Source of the DNA: DATARH01 sp963746885
GTDB taxonomy: Bacteria > Pseudomonadota > Alphaproteobacteria > ATCC43930 > CGMCC-115725
Assembly (NCBI GenBank): GCA_963746885.1
Contig: CAVVDM010000003.1
Span: forward strand, 310,001 to 374,000
Length of the DNA stretch: 64,000 nucleotides
Direction of reading: 5' to 3'
Position numbers and translations under genes: made by a program. Numbering within the stretch: the stretch's first letter is position 1; each line of letters begins with the position of its first letter. Positions 1 to 8,296 of the stretch are shown here, one piece after another. The notes beneath the pieces are model-generated. The model saw only the letters and a program-made list of their open reading frames with translations. It did not search any database and had not been told where the DNA came from.

Positions 1-661
1 GGCCGTTGCCGCCAAGCCGGCCCGACGGCTCCAACTCGCGGGTGCCGAGCGGGTGCATGAACACGAGCACGCCCAATTCCTCGCACTTTGCCCAGAACGG
101 GTGGAACTTCGGATTGGCCACATCCTCGCCGGCGACGCTGCCGGCGACGCCGACGCCGCGGAAACCGAGATTCTTGACCGCGTGCTCGACCTGCTGCGCG
201 GCGAGGTCGGGGTATTGCAAGGCGGCGGTGGCGAAGGCGACGAAGCGGTCGGGGTGGCCGGCGCAGAATTGCGCCAGCGCCTCGTTGTTGAGGCGTATCA
301 ACTCGGCGGCGGCGTCGCGCTCGGCGCGATACCAGAACGGGTTGATGCTGAGCGCCTCGTAATCGACGCCCGACTTGTCCATATGGGCCAGGCGGTCGCC
401 GATATTCGACCACAACAGGCCCGGCGCCTCGAGCGGGTGATTGATCACCTTGGCCGCATCGGGGACGACGCAATGGGCGTGCACGTCGACGGTCTTGATC
501 CGCTTGCCGGCGATGACGACCTCCCAGCGCGGGTGGGCGTGGGCATGCGCGTGGCCGGCCGAGCCGCCGCTGCCTCCGGCCGCCGCGCTGGCACCGGCGC
601 TGACCGCGGCGCTACGGCCGGCAATGAGTTCGCAGTCGGTAAAGACGATGTCCCCGCTCAT
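1..661 (-). CDS. Amidohydrolase family 2 (ACMSD-like) protein, 3' end cut by window
   Basis: The minus-strand reading frame starts at an ATG ending at 661, preceded by a GGGAGGA ribosome site, and runs off the left edge, so about 220 N-terminal residues are visible. A short low-complexity stretch rich in Gly, Ala and His comes first. A VDVHAHCVVP segment at about residue 59 supplies the metal-binding HxH of amidohydrolase-2 (TIM-barrel) enzymes related to aminocarboxymuconate-semialdehyde decarboxylase. The phrase GVLVFMHPLG near the visible end fits the next metal-ligand strand of the barrel. It probably hydrolyses or decarboxylates a small cyclic or carboxylated substrate, which cannot be named. 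The Gly/Ala/His insert before the barrel is unusual. The family call is firm and the substrate unknown. Confidence 0.82.
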   Translation of the reverse strand, partial: MSGDIVFTDCELIAGRSAAVSAGASAAAGGSGGSAGHAHAHAHPRWEVVIAGKRIKTVDVHAHCVVPDAAKVINHPLEAPGLLWSNIGDRLAHMDKSGVDYEALSINPFWYRAERDAAAELIRLNNEALAQFCAGHPDRFVAFATAALQYPDLAAQQVEHAVKNLGFRGVGVAGSVAGEDVANPKFHPFWAKCEELGVLVFMHPLGTRELEPSGRLGGNG

Positions 662-792
662 GTCGCAATCCTCCCGAAATCCCTTGGCGTCGCCCGGACG
701 CCCCGGGCGGCCGGAGCCTACACCGAGGGATAGGCGGCCGTCAGCGGTGGAGATCGACGGCGCAACCTTTGAGGCAGCTCAGTTCAGCGAGA

Positions 793-1131
793 TCAGGCCG
801 ACAGGCGATCGCGCCGGCGGTCGGCGACTTGCCACCCGAGGCTCAGATAGCGCTCGATCGCCATCTCGTTGGCTTTGAGCCCGAAGAACACGCAGGAGCC
901 GAGCCAGACGACCGTCAGCACGACGTTAACCGTCGCGGCGCGTTGACTGGGGACGAGGCCGACGACCAAAGCGACGACGTTGAACACCACCATCGCCGAA
1001 CCCCAGACCTGCAAGCCGCGGCGGAACAGGGGCAGCCCGAGAATGCCGACCCCCAGACAGCAGCCCCAGCTCCAGCCCTCCTGCATTTCCTTGACCTCGC
1101 CGGTCCTGGGATGACGCAGCGCAACGCTCAT
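793..1131 (-). CDS. Small membrane protein, two hydrophobic segments (DUF2628-like)
   Basis: 112 residues. The start MSVALRHP is chosen because CTCAGGAG lies about 10 bases upstream. Residues about 20-35 (GWSWGCCLGVGILGLPLF) and two later hydrophobic stretches around residues 42-60 and 65-85 suggest an inner-membrane protein. The charged N-terminus followed by a GWSW motif resembles DUF2628-type proteins, but I would not insist on the family. It sits between two amidohydrolase genes and faces away from the second. Function is unknown. Confidence 0.6.
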   Translation of the reverse strand: MSVALRHPRTGEVKEMQEGWSWGCCLGVGILGLPLFRRGLQVWGSAMVVFNVVALVVGLVPSQRAATVNVVLTVVWLGSCVFFGLKANEMAIERYLSLGWQVADRRRDRLSA

Positions 1132-1325
1132 CGGCCACACTCCTGAGGTGGAGGCTTGATGGTAAACCCGCCGAGGTTGCAAATCCGCTAAAGAATCCAC
1201 GCCCGCGTCGCGATCGCCGGCCCGCCTGTTCGTCCCTTCTGCCAACCGGTATTGTGCCCGACATCGTACAAGCTGGGGACGGCTTGCCGGCATTCATCTT
1301 GCCTATTTTGCCCGGAGAACGGCGC

Positions 1326-2555
1326 ATGGATCTCGTCGTCAAAAACGCCCGCCTCGCCGATCGCCTCGCCGCGGGGCCGCTCGACATCGCCGTCGCGGAC
1401 GGCAAGATCGCCGCGATCGGCCACGGCTTCGCGGCCGACGCGGAGAGCTACGATGCCGGCGGGCGGCTGGTTTGCGCCGGGCTGATCGAGACCCACATCC
1501 ATCTCGACAAGTCCCGCATCGCCGGCCGTTGCCCGCCACCGACCGGCCGCCGGGTCAACCCGGTGACGATGACCGCGCCGCTGAAGAAGGATTTCACGGT
1601 CGAGGACGTGCGCGCCCGGGCCGAAGCGACCTTGCGCGAGTGTCTGGTCAACGGCACGACGCGCATGCGCACCCAGCTCGAGATCGATCCCGCCATCGGC
1701 CTGCGCAGCTTCGAGGCGGTGCAATCGCTGGCGGCCGACTACCGATGGGCGATCGACCTCGAGATCTGCGTCTTTCCGCAGGACGGCCTCACCAACTACC
1801 CCGGCACCGAGGAGTTGCTCGTCGCGGCATTGCAGCGCGGCGCCCCGGTGCTGGGCGGCGCGCCGCGCTACGACAGCGATCCTGCGGCCCAGATCGAGCG
1901 GGTCTTTGCGCTGGCCCGCGAATACGACGTCGATCTCGACCTGCATCTCGATGTCGGCGACAGCCCCACGGAAATGCTGATTTACCAAGTCCTCGACCTG
2001 ACCGAGCGCTACAAGCGCGGCGGCCGGGTCGTCGCCGGGCATATGGCGAAGCTGTCGCTATTGCCGCCGGCCGAGGTCGCTGCCTTGGCGCGGCGCCTTG
2101 CCGATGCCGGGGTCGCGGTGACGGTATTGCCGGCGACCGACCTTTATCTGATGGGGCGCGAGCGCGACCATGCCGTCGTGCGCGGCGTCGCCGACGCCAA
2201 TCTGCTCAGCGCCAACGGCGTCACCTGCTCGCTCTCCAGCAACAACGTGCTGAACGCGGCGACGCCTTACGGCGACTGCTCGCTGATCCGCATGGCCAAT
2301 TTGCACGCCAACGTGCTGCAGATCGCAGCACCCGAGGAATTGCGCCAATTGTTCGGGATGCTGACCGGGCATTCGGCCCGCCTGCTCAACCTCAAGGATT
2401 ACGGGCTCACGCCCGGCAACCCGGCGGACCTCGTCGTGATCGACGCCGCGACGCCGGAGCAGGCGATCGCCGAAATCCGTCCGCCACTCGCGGTGTGGAA
2501 GCGCGGCCGGCGCACCGTGACCCGCCATCCGCCGGAACTGATCGCGCCGCGGTGA
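1326..2555 (+). CDS. Cytosine deaminase-like metal-dependent amidohydrolase
   Basis: 409 residues, starting at the ATG of MDLVVKNARLAD with a CCGGAGA ribosome site eight bases upstream. Longer in-frame starts lie in non-coding-looking sequence. The N-terminal composite beta domain is followed by ETHIHLDKSRI near residue 57, the HxH-LDK signature of the CodA/N-isopropylammelide-type deaminases. HLDVGD (about residue 210) and AGHMAKLS (about 240) supply further metal and catalytic histidines, and SSNNVLNAATP the late active-site loop. The protein should deaminate a cyclic amidine such as a pyrimidine or triazine derivative. Its length matches CodA-type enzymes. No transporter gene sits beside it, so the substrate is open. 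Confidence 0.85.
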   Translation: MDLVVKNARLADRLAAGPLDIAVADGKIAAIGHGFAADAESYDAGGRLVCAGLIETHIHLDKSRIAGRCPPPTGRRVNPVTMTAPLKKDFTVEDVRARAEATLRECLVNGTTRMRTQLEIDPAIGLRSFEAVQSLAADYRWAIDLEICVFPQDGLTNYPGTEELLVAALQRGAPVLGGAPRYDSDPAAQIERVFALAREYDVDLDLHLDVGDSPTEMLIYQVLDLTERYKRGGRVVAGHMAKLSLLPPAEVAALARRLADAGVAVTVLPATDLYLMGRERDHAVVRGVADANLLSANGVTCSLSSNNVLNAATPYGDCSLIRMANLHANVLQIAAPEELRQLFGMLTGHSARLLNLKDYGLTPGNPADLVVIDAATPEQAIAEIRPPLAVWKRGRRTVTRHPPELIAPR

Positions 2556-2563
2556 CGCCCGCC

Positions 2564-3238
2564 TCAGACCTCGTCAAGCCAAGCATCGTTGCGCAGATCC
2601 CAGGCAACATAAGCCGAGACCGTCACGAAGCGGAAACCGCGCGATTTGAAATCGCCGATGATGGCCGGCACCGCTTCTACGGTGGTCGGGTGGATGTCAT
2701 GCATCAGCACGATGCCGCCCGCGCTCCGCCCGGCCACGCGCTCGACCGCCGGCGCGTTGCGCATGCGCCAATCGTTAGTGTCGACATCCCACAGCATCAT
2801 CGGCCGCGGCAGCGCCATCGCCTTGACGCTGGCGTTCATCGCGCCGTAGGGCGGTCGCACCGTGTTGGGCAGTTCGCCATTGAGGCTCACCAACAGCTCG
2901 TCCGTGCGGGAAATTTCCTCCTCTGCGCGAGGCGCCGAAAGATGCGTAAGCCAGGGATGGGTCCAGCTGTGGTTGCCGATTTCATGGCCGGAACCGAACG
3001 CCCGGCGCACAACATCCGGCGATCGCGCCGCGCACGACCCGATAACATAAAACGTTGCGCAGACGCCCTCGCGATCGAGCGTATCAAGCAGTATTGGCGT
3101 CAGCTCCGGGTGCGGCCCGTCGTCGAAGGTCAGCGCGACCGTGCGATCGCCGGCATCGCGTTCGGATGCATCAGCGGGCAGTCCGGTGCCGCACAACGCG
3201 AGGGCGCCGAGCGACAGAAGCAGATTTCGCCGACGCAT
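2564..3238 (-). CDS. Polysaccharide deacetylase (NodB/CE4), exported
   Basis: 224 residues. An N-terminal export signal (MRRRNLLLSLGALALCG, then a likely cleavage site near residue 24) precedes a single NodB homology domain. Motif 1 is TFDDGPHPELT with the catalytic Asp pair, and motif 2 is NHSWTHPWLTH with the two metal-binding histidines. RPPYGA gives motif 3 and VLMHDIHP the late histidine motif. It probably removes acetyl groups from N-acetylglucosamine-containing surface polymers in the periplasm. It ends nine bases from the end of the convergent deaminase gene. All the usual catalytic motifs are present. Confidence 0.9.
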   Translation of the reverse strand: MRRRNLLLSLGALALCGTGLPADASERDAGDRTVALTFDDGPHPELTPILLDTLDREGVCATFYVIGSCAARSPDVVRRAFGSGHEIGNHSWTHPWLTHLSAPRAEEEISRTDELLVSLNGELPNTVRPPYGAMNASVKAMALPRPMMLWDVDTNDWRMRNAPAVERVAGRSAGGIVLMHDIHPTTVEAVPAIIGDFKSRGFRFVTVSAYVAWDLRNDAWLDEV

Positions 3239-3387
3239 GAAGTCCCCCGCGCCTTGCTCCAGCGCCGCCCGACGCGCGCGTTTTCGAGCTTCGCTGACAG
3301 TAGCGGTGTTTGATCAGGATCTCCATCCAATAACAATCTTAAGTTTGGTGAGGCCGCGGTCAGCTAAAGCGATGGGCGGATCGGCCG

Positions 3388-4374
3388 TTACAGCATCCGT
3401 TCGTCGGGGCCGATCAGATTCCACGGCGTTTCGCCGAGAATGGCGCGCCGGCAATTGGCGACGGCGCGGCGCAACGACACATCGCGCCACACCCCGCCGC
3501 CCGCCGAATTGTGCGGCGAGCCGATCACGTTGGGCAGGTCGAGAAACGGGTAGGCCATCGTGAAATGGCCGTGCCGCACCGGCTCGACCCACCATGCGTC
3601 GATGCCGGCGAAAAACCGCGGATGCGATGTGAGATGCGCGTAGAGCGCCGCCTCGTCGACGATCTCGCCGCGCGCGACATTGACGAGGATCGCATCCTCC
3701 TTCATCAGCCCGAGTTCGCGCGCGCCGATCAGCCCCTCGGTGCCAGTCGTCAGCGCGGCGCAAATCACCAGCACATCCGATGCGCGCAGCATCTCGTCGA
3801 GCCGCGCCGTCGTGGCGATCCAGTCGGTCGGCTCCTCGCTTGCGCCGCGCCGGTTGATCGCGTGGACCCGCATGCCGAAGGCGCGCATCAGCCGCGCCGT
3901 TTCGACGCCGACCGCGCCGAAGCCGAGGATGCCGCAGACGCCGCCGCGCAGCATGTGGTTGGGGCTGCGCTGGTTGAACTCGCCGCGCTTCAGATTGTCG
4001 TGCTCGATGAACAGGCGCTTCGCCGCGGCCAGCGCCATTGCGACGATATGCTCGGCCATCGGCTCGGCCGAGGCGCCCTTGTTGCCGGCCACCGGCAGTT
4101 CCGGCGACAGGTCGCGGGTCGGCACCCAATCGATCCCGGCGGCGCTGAACTGCAAGAGGCGGGCATTGCGAATGAGCGCCGACTCGCCGGGGCGCAACTC
4201 CTGCGCGGTGTCGTTGGCGAGCACCGCGCCGGCCCGGCCGAGCGCCGCGGCGCGCTCCGTCGCCGGCAGGTCGGCGAGATAGATCACCTCGACCGCGCCG
4301 CCAAGCTCCTCGGTTACGATCGCGCGGCTGCGCCCGGTCAACGAATAGGTCACCACCAGCGGCCCTGCACTCAT
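3388..4374 (-). CDS. D-isomer-specific 2-hydroxyacid dehydrogenase
   Basis: 328 residues, starting at MSAGPLVVTYSLTGR with a GGAGAG ribosome site. Upstream in-frame extensions are antisense to the regulator gene and were discarded. The NAD-binding Rossmann motif GFGAVGVETARLMRAFG lies near residue 148. The expected catalytic residues of the family are all visible: Arg in NVARGEIVDEAAL, Glu in WWVEP and His in GSPHNSAGG. It reduces a 2-oxoacid or oxidises a D-2-hydroxyacid in the cytoplasm. It is divergent from the MocR regulator 69 bases away, so the regulator may control it. The specific substrate is not readable. Confidence 0.9.
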   Translation of the reverse strand: MSAGPLVVTYSLTGRSRAIVTEELGGAVEVIYLADLPATERAAALGRAGAVLANDTAQELRPGESALIRNARLLQFSAAGIDWVPTRDLSPELPVAGNKGASAEPMAEHIVAMALAAAKRLFIEHDNLKRGEFNQRSPNHMLRGGVCGILGFGAVGVETARLMRAFGMRVHAINRRGASEEPTDWIATTARLDEMLRASDVLVICAALTTGTEGLIGARELGLMKEDAILVNVARGEIVDEAALYAHLTSHPRFFAGIDAWWVEPVRHGHFTMAYPFLDLPNVIGSPHNSAGGGVWRDVSLRRAVANCRRAILGETPWNLIGPDERML

Positions 4375-4443
4375 TCTCTGCTCTCCGATCTCACCCGTCG
4401 CGGCAACATCCCCGAGTATAGCGATTTGCGCTAGCCTGCGCCG

Positions 4444-6060
4444 ATGCAACCGGCACGCCCCGCCTCCCCTCGCCCGTTGCGCCAAGGCGGCGCGGCGCTG
4501 TGGACGACGCGGCTCGACCGCGCCTCGCCGGTGTCGCTGTCGCGCCAGCTCGCCGCCGCCCTGCGCCGGGCCATCGCCGACGGCCACCTGCCGGCCGGGG
4601 CGCGGCTGCCGTCGAGCCGGGTGCTGGCCACGGAGCTGGGGCTGGCGCGCAGCACAGTAGTTGCGGTGTTCGAGCAGTTGACCACTGAGGGCTTCATCGC
4701 TGCCCAGCCCGGCTCGGGCCACTACGTGCCACAGCGCCTCGACGAAAAGCCGGCCACAGTCGACGGCCGCACGGCGATTGCGGTGCCGCGGGTCGTCTCG
4801 CGTCAGGCGGCGCGGCTGCATCATATCGCACCGGATTTGCGCGCCATGCCGCGTCCGTTCGAGACCGGCCACGCCGCGATCGACGGACGCTTCGTGACAA
4901 CGTGGAAGCGGCTCGCCGGGCGGGCGCTGTCCGGCCGCTCGCGGGTTTCCTGGGGCTATGGCAGTCCGCAAGGCGAGCCGCGCCTGCGCGCCGCTATCGC
5001 CGAGTATCTGGCGGCGGCGCGCGGCGTGCGCTGCTCGCCGGAGCAGATCGTGCTGACCGCCGGCACCCAGCAGGGGCTCTCGCTCGCCGCCCGCATCCTG
5101 ATCGATCCCGGCGACCTCGCCTGGGTCGAGGACCCTTGCTATCGCGCCGCCTTCGACATCCTGCGGGTGGCCGAGGCGCGCATCGTGCCGGTTGCGGTCG
5201 ACGACCAGGGGCTCGATATCGCCGCCGGGCAAGCAGCGAGCCGCCGCCGCGCCTCGTCTACACGACGCCGTCGCGGCAATACCCGCTCGGCATGGCGATC
5301 AAGCAGCGAGCCGCCGCCGCGCCTCGTCTACACGACGCCGTCGCGGCAATACCCGCTCGGCATGGCGATGCCGCTCATCCGCCGCCGGGCATTGCTCGAC
5401 TGGGCCGTGCGGGAAGGCGTGTGGATCATCGAGGACGATTACGAGAGCGAGTTCCAGCGCCCCGGCCATGCCTTCCCGGCGCTGCAGGGGCTCGATCATG
5501 GCGGGCGGGTGATCTATCTCGGCACCTTCAGCAAACTGTTGTTCCCGTCGCTGCGGCTGGGCTACGCGGTATTGCCCGAGGACCTCGTCAAACCGTTTGT
5601 CGCGGCGCGCCACCTGACCGACCGGCAAAGCTCGGGGCTGACCCAGGCGATCATGACCGAGTTCATCCTCGATGGGCATTTCGCGCGCCACCTGAAACGC
5701 ATGCGGGCGCATTACGCCGAACGGCAGGCTTTCCTGATCGAGCAGTTGACCCGCAGGGCTGGCGGGCTGCTCGAGATCCGCCCGGTCGAATCGGGCATGT
5801 ACCTGACCGCGTGGCTGCCATCCGGCTGGGACGATCGCGCCGTCGCCGCGGCGCTCGCCGATGTCGGGGTCGCGGCGTCGCCACTCTCCGCGCTGACCCT
5901 GGCGAGAGCCCGCCCACCCGGCCTCGTGCTCGGCTATGCCGGCCACAGCGAGCCGGCGATGGCGCGCGCCGCCGAACGCATGGCGACGGCGCTGGAATTG
6001 CAAACCGGTCTGATGTTATTGACAGAAGCGGAGCTTCAAGCAGACCGCCCGGGCATCTAG
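4444..6060 (+). CDS. MocR/PdxR-type transcriptional regulator (GntR HTH plus aminotransferase fold)
   Basis: 538 residues. An N-terminal winged helix of the GntR family (LSRQLAAALRRAIADGHLPA, then LPSSRVLATELGLARSTV) is joined to a fold-type-I aminotransferase domain. PLP-site features include WGYGSPQGEPRLRAAI, VEDPCYRAA, IIEDDYESEF and the lysine in YLGTFSKLLFP. Such proteins bind pyridoxal phosphate and control nearby B6-related genes, and the FMN-binding pyridoxamine-oxidase-like gene directly downstream fits. An exact 70-bp tandem duplication sits inside it. The first copy is read in a foreign frame and adds about 23 Arg/Ser-rich residues (positions about 263-285), while the second copy is read in the family frame as LVYTTPSRQYPLGM. 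The protein may be damaged, or the duplication may be an assembly fault. Confidence 0.85.
   Translation: MQPARPASPRPLRQGGAALWTTRLDRASPVSLSRQLAAALRRAIADGHLPAGARLPSSRVLATELGLARSTVVAVFEQLTTEGFIAAQPGSGHYVPQRLDEKPATVDGRTAIAVPRVVSRQAARLHHIAPDLRAMPRPFETGHAAIDGRFVTTWKRLAGRALSGRSRVSWGYGSPQGEPRLRAAIAEYLAAARGVRCSPEQIVLTAGTQQGLSLAARILIDPGDLAWVEDPCYRAAFDILRVAEARIVPVAVDDQGLDIAAGQAASRRRASSTRRRRGNTRSAWRSSSEPPPRLVYTTPSRQYPLGMAMPLIRRRALLDWAVREGVWIIEDDYESEFQRPGHAFPALQGLDHGGRVIYLGTFSKLLFPSLRLGYAVLPEDLVKPFVAARHLTDRQSSGLTQAIMTEFILDGHFARHLKRMRAHYAERQAFLIEQLTRRAGGLLEIRPVESGMYLTAWLPSGWDDRAVAAALADVGVAASPLSALTLARARPPGLVLGYAGHSEPAMARAAERMATALELQTGLMLLTEAELQADRPGI
5230..5369 (+). repeat. Exact tandem duplication of a 70-bp unit inside the MocR gene
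   Basis: Bases 5230-5299 and 5300-5369 are identical, each beginning CAAGCAGCGAGCC and ending GGCATGGCGAT. Seventy is not a multiple of three, so the two copies are translated in different frames, and only the second gives the conserved aminotransferase sequence. Confidence 0.95.
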
Positions 6061-6097
6061 CTTGGCTGGGCCTCACCTGTTCCGGAGCCCGCCGCCA

Positions 6098-6820
6098 ATG
6101 CCCGACACCGCCGCCCCGCCCGCCTTCGCACCGAGCCCGCGGAGCCGCGTGCGCCGCCATCCCGAACGCGCGCATTACGACCGCTCGAGCGTCTTCGCCA
6201 TCCTCGACGCAGCATTGCTGTGCCATATCGGCTACGTCATCGACGGCCGGCCTTACGTCACGCCGACGCTGTTCTGGCGCGATGGCGAGCGGCTTTATTG
6301 GCATGGCTCATCGGCCAGCCGCATGCTGCGCGCACAGAGCGCCGGCATCCCGGTCTGCCTGACGGTCAGCCATACCGACGGGCTGGTGCTGGCGCGCTCG
6401 GCGTTCCGCCATTCGCTGAACTACCGCGCCGTCATGGTATTCGGCAACGCCGCACCGGTGACCGACGCGCACGAGAAGGAGGCCGGCCTCAACGCGTTTA
6501 TCGAGCGGCTCTACCCCGGCCGCACCGCGCTGATGCGCCCGATCCTGCCGCAGGAACTGAAGGCCACGAGCCTGATGAGCATGGTCATCGACGAGGCCTC
6601 GGCCAAGATCCGCAACGACGGACCGCTCGACCTCGAGGCGGATTATGCCGCCCCGTGCTGGGCCGGCGTGGTCCCTGTCGCGCAGCGCCTCGGTGCCGCG
6701 CTGCCCGATGCGCGCGTCGCGCCGCGCGGCACAGCGGAACCGGAGATCGGCCATTTCGCCGAAGACGCGGCGCTCGACGAAATCCTGCTCGCCCTCGCCC
6801 GGCGTTGCGCGACGGGCTGA
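6098..6820 (+). CDS. Pyridoxamine 5'-phosphate oxidase-like FMN-binding protein
   Basis: 240 residues from MPDTAAPPAFAPSP. TTCCGGAG upstream supports this start over one 12 codons earlier. The split-barrel flavin fold is recognisable by HPERAHYDRSSVFAILDAA at the N-terminus, the GYVIDGRPYVTPTLFWRDG strand and the YWHGSSASRMLRA phosphate-binding loop. This variant is common next to MocR-type regulators in proteobacteria. It binds FMN and may act on a pyridoxine-type or other small substrate. It follows the MocR gene on the same strand with only 37 bases between, so they are probably co-transcribed. Confidence 0.85.
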   Translation: MPDTAAPPAFAPSPRSRVRRHPERAHYDRSSVFAILDAALLCHIGYVIDGRPYVTPTLFWRDGERLYWHGSSASRMLRAQSAGIPVCLTVSHTDGLVLARSAFRHSLNYRAVMVFGNAAPVTDAHEKEAGLNAFIERLYPGRTALMRPILPQELKATSLMSMVIDEASAKIRNDGPLDLEADYAAPCWAGVVPVAQRLGAALPDARVAPRGTAEPEIGHFAEDAALDEILLALARRCATG

Positions 6821-6824
6821 CGGC

Positions 6825-8108
6825 TCAATCGGCCGAGGCGGTGGAGAGGGCGGCGCGGCGCTCGCGGTTGGAGGCGGCACGGCGGTCGCCGATCCACGCG
6901 ACGGCAGCGGTCACCGCCATGACGATGACGCTGGCGCGGAACACCCATTGCGGCGCGCCGTGATCCATGATGAAGCCATACATCAATGGGCCGATCGTGC
7001 CGGCGATGCTGAACCCGGTCGTGACGACCCCGAACGTCCGGCCGACCGCACCGGGCGGGGCGGCGGCGCGCACCAGCATGTCACGCGACGGCATGATCAG
7101 CCCGCCGAGGAAACCGGCCGCCGCCATCGTCGTGAGCAGGGGCGCGGTGCCGAGCGCGATCATGCCGATGACCAGGACGATGCAGGCGTTGACCGCATAG
7201 CCGATCGCCGCGACCTCGGCATGACGCCGGGTCATGTCGGCGACAAAGCCGCCCGCCAATACCCCAAAGGCCTGCGCCGCCAGGTAGCAGGTCAGCGCCA
7301 GATTGGCGATCGACAGCGGTGTCCCGTAGGCGCTGGTCAGCGCCACCACCGAGAAATTGCTGATGCCGCTGCCCGACAGGCTGAGCAGCGCGAAAAACCC
7401 GGTCAGCGCGAGGATCGGCCCGGTCAGGATCGCGGTCAGGCCCCTGAGGCCGCCGCCGGCTGCGGAACCGGCGGTGGGACTGCCGGAAGCGTGTGCCGCC
7501 GCCGGCAAATTGTCGACGCCGCGGGCCAGCGCCAGCGGCGCCGCGACGACCAATGCCATCGCCCCGGCGACGATCAGCCCGACGCTGAGGCCGGCAAAGG
7601 CGACGATCGCAACCATCGTGACCGGCGCCAGCGCGTTGCCGATGAACCCGGCGAAAGTGTGGATCGAAAAGGCGCGGCCGAGCCGCACCGGCGCGATCCT
7701 GGCCGACAGCAGCGCATAGTCGGCCGGGTGAAACACGCTGTTGGCGATGCCGAGGAACGCCATCGCGACGAGCAGGTGCCAGTACGACGGCGCCAGGCCG
7801 AAGCCGATAAAGGCGAGCCCGGCCACCGTCAGCGCCAGCACCAGCATGCGCCGCGAGCCGAGCCGGTCGACCAGGAACCCGATCGGCAATTGTGCCGCGA
7901 CCGCGAACACGCTGGCGACCGTGATCGCAAAGCCGAGCTCGACAAACCCGATCCCGAGCCGCGCCTTCAGGAACGGGAACAGCGGCGGCAGCACCAGGCT
8001 CTGGAAATGATTGACGAAATGCGCCGACGACACCAGGCCGAGCGCCTGGTATTCCGCCACCTTCTCGCTCCTCCCGCCGCCAGGCCCCGCCAGCGCCTCT
8101 GCCGTCAT
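6825..8108 (-). CDS. MFS transporter, fosmidomycin-resistance (FSR)-like
   Basis: 427 residues with about twelve hydrophobic segments. The first helix pair carries SSAHFVNHFQSLVLPPLFPF and the loop motif GFLVDRLGSRRMLV, the MFS motif A between helices 2 and 3. GIANSVFHPADYALLS matches the FSR (fosmidomycin/multidrug efflux) group, where a VFHP sequence in helix 4-5 is typical. It probably exports a small drug-like or metabolic compound across the inner membrane. It converges on the FMN-binding protein gene (4-base gap) and diverges from the molybdenum hydroxylase gene. The substrate is unknown. Confidence 0.85.
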   Translation of the reverse strand: MTAEALAGPGGGRSEKVAEYQALGLVSSAHFVNHFQSLVLPPLFPFLKARLGIGFVELGFAITVASVFAVAAQLPIGFLVDRLGSRRMLVLALTVAGLAFIGFGLAPSYWHLLVAMAFLGIANSVFHPADYALLSARIAPVRLGRAFSIHTFAGFIGNALAPVTMVAIVAFAGLSVGLIVAGAMALVVAAPLALARGVDNLPAAAHASGSPTAGSAAGGGLRGLTAILTGPILALTGFFALLSLSGSGISNFSVVALTSAYGTPLSIANLALTCYLAAQAFGVLAGGFVADMTRRHAEVAAIGYAVNACIVLVIGMIALGTAPLLTTMAAAGFLGGLIMPSRDMLVRAAAPPGAVGRTFGVVTTGFSIAGTIGPLMYGFIMDHGAPQWVFRASVIVMAVTAAVAWIGDRRAASNRERRAALSTASAD

Positions 8109-8296
8109 CCGGTGCTGCCTCTTTTAGCGCCGTTTGCAAGATGGCGTGCCGACGCCCAACCGGCAAGCGCGAGATGGGCAGCGCTGCGCCAATCGCAAAG
8201 CAATCCCCGCCGGATCCTCTGCGCCGAATTGTGCTGTGCGCCGGGTGCGCCGGCGATAGCATCGGCCGATCCGCAGCTATTTGATGGGTTCGGGCG

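Noticed and set aside
1472..3313. Long plus-strand open frame of about 600 codons across the deaminase and deacetylase genes
   Set aside because: It is Arg/Pro-rich, crosses two recognisable genes in other frames and has no motif; typical of high-GC shadow frames.
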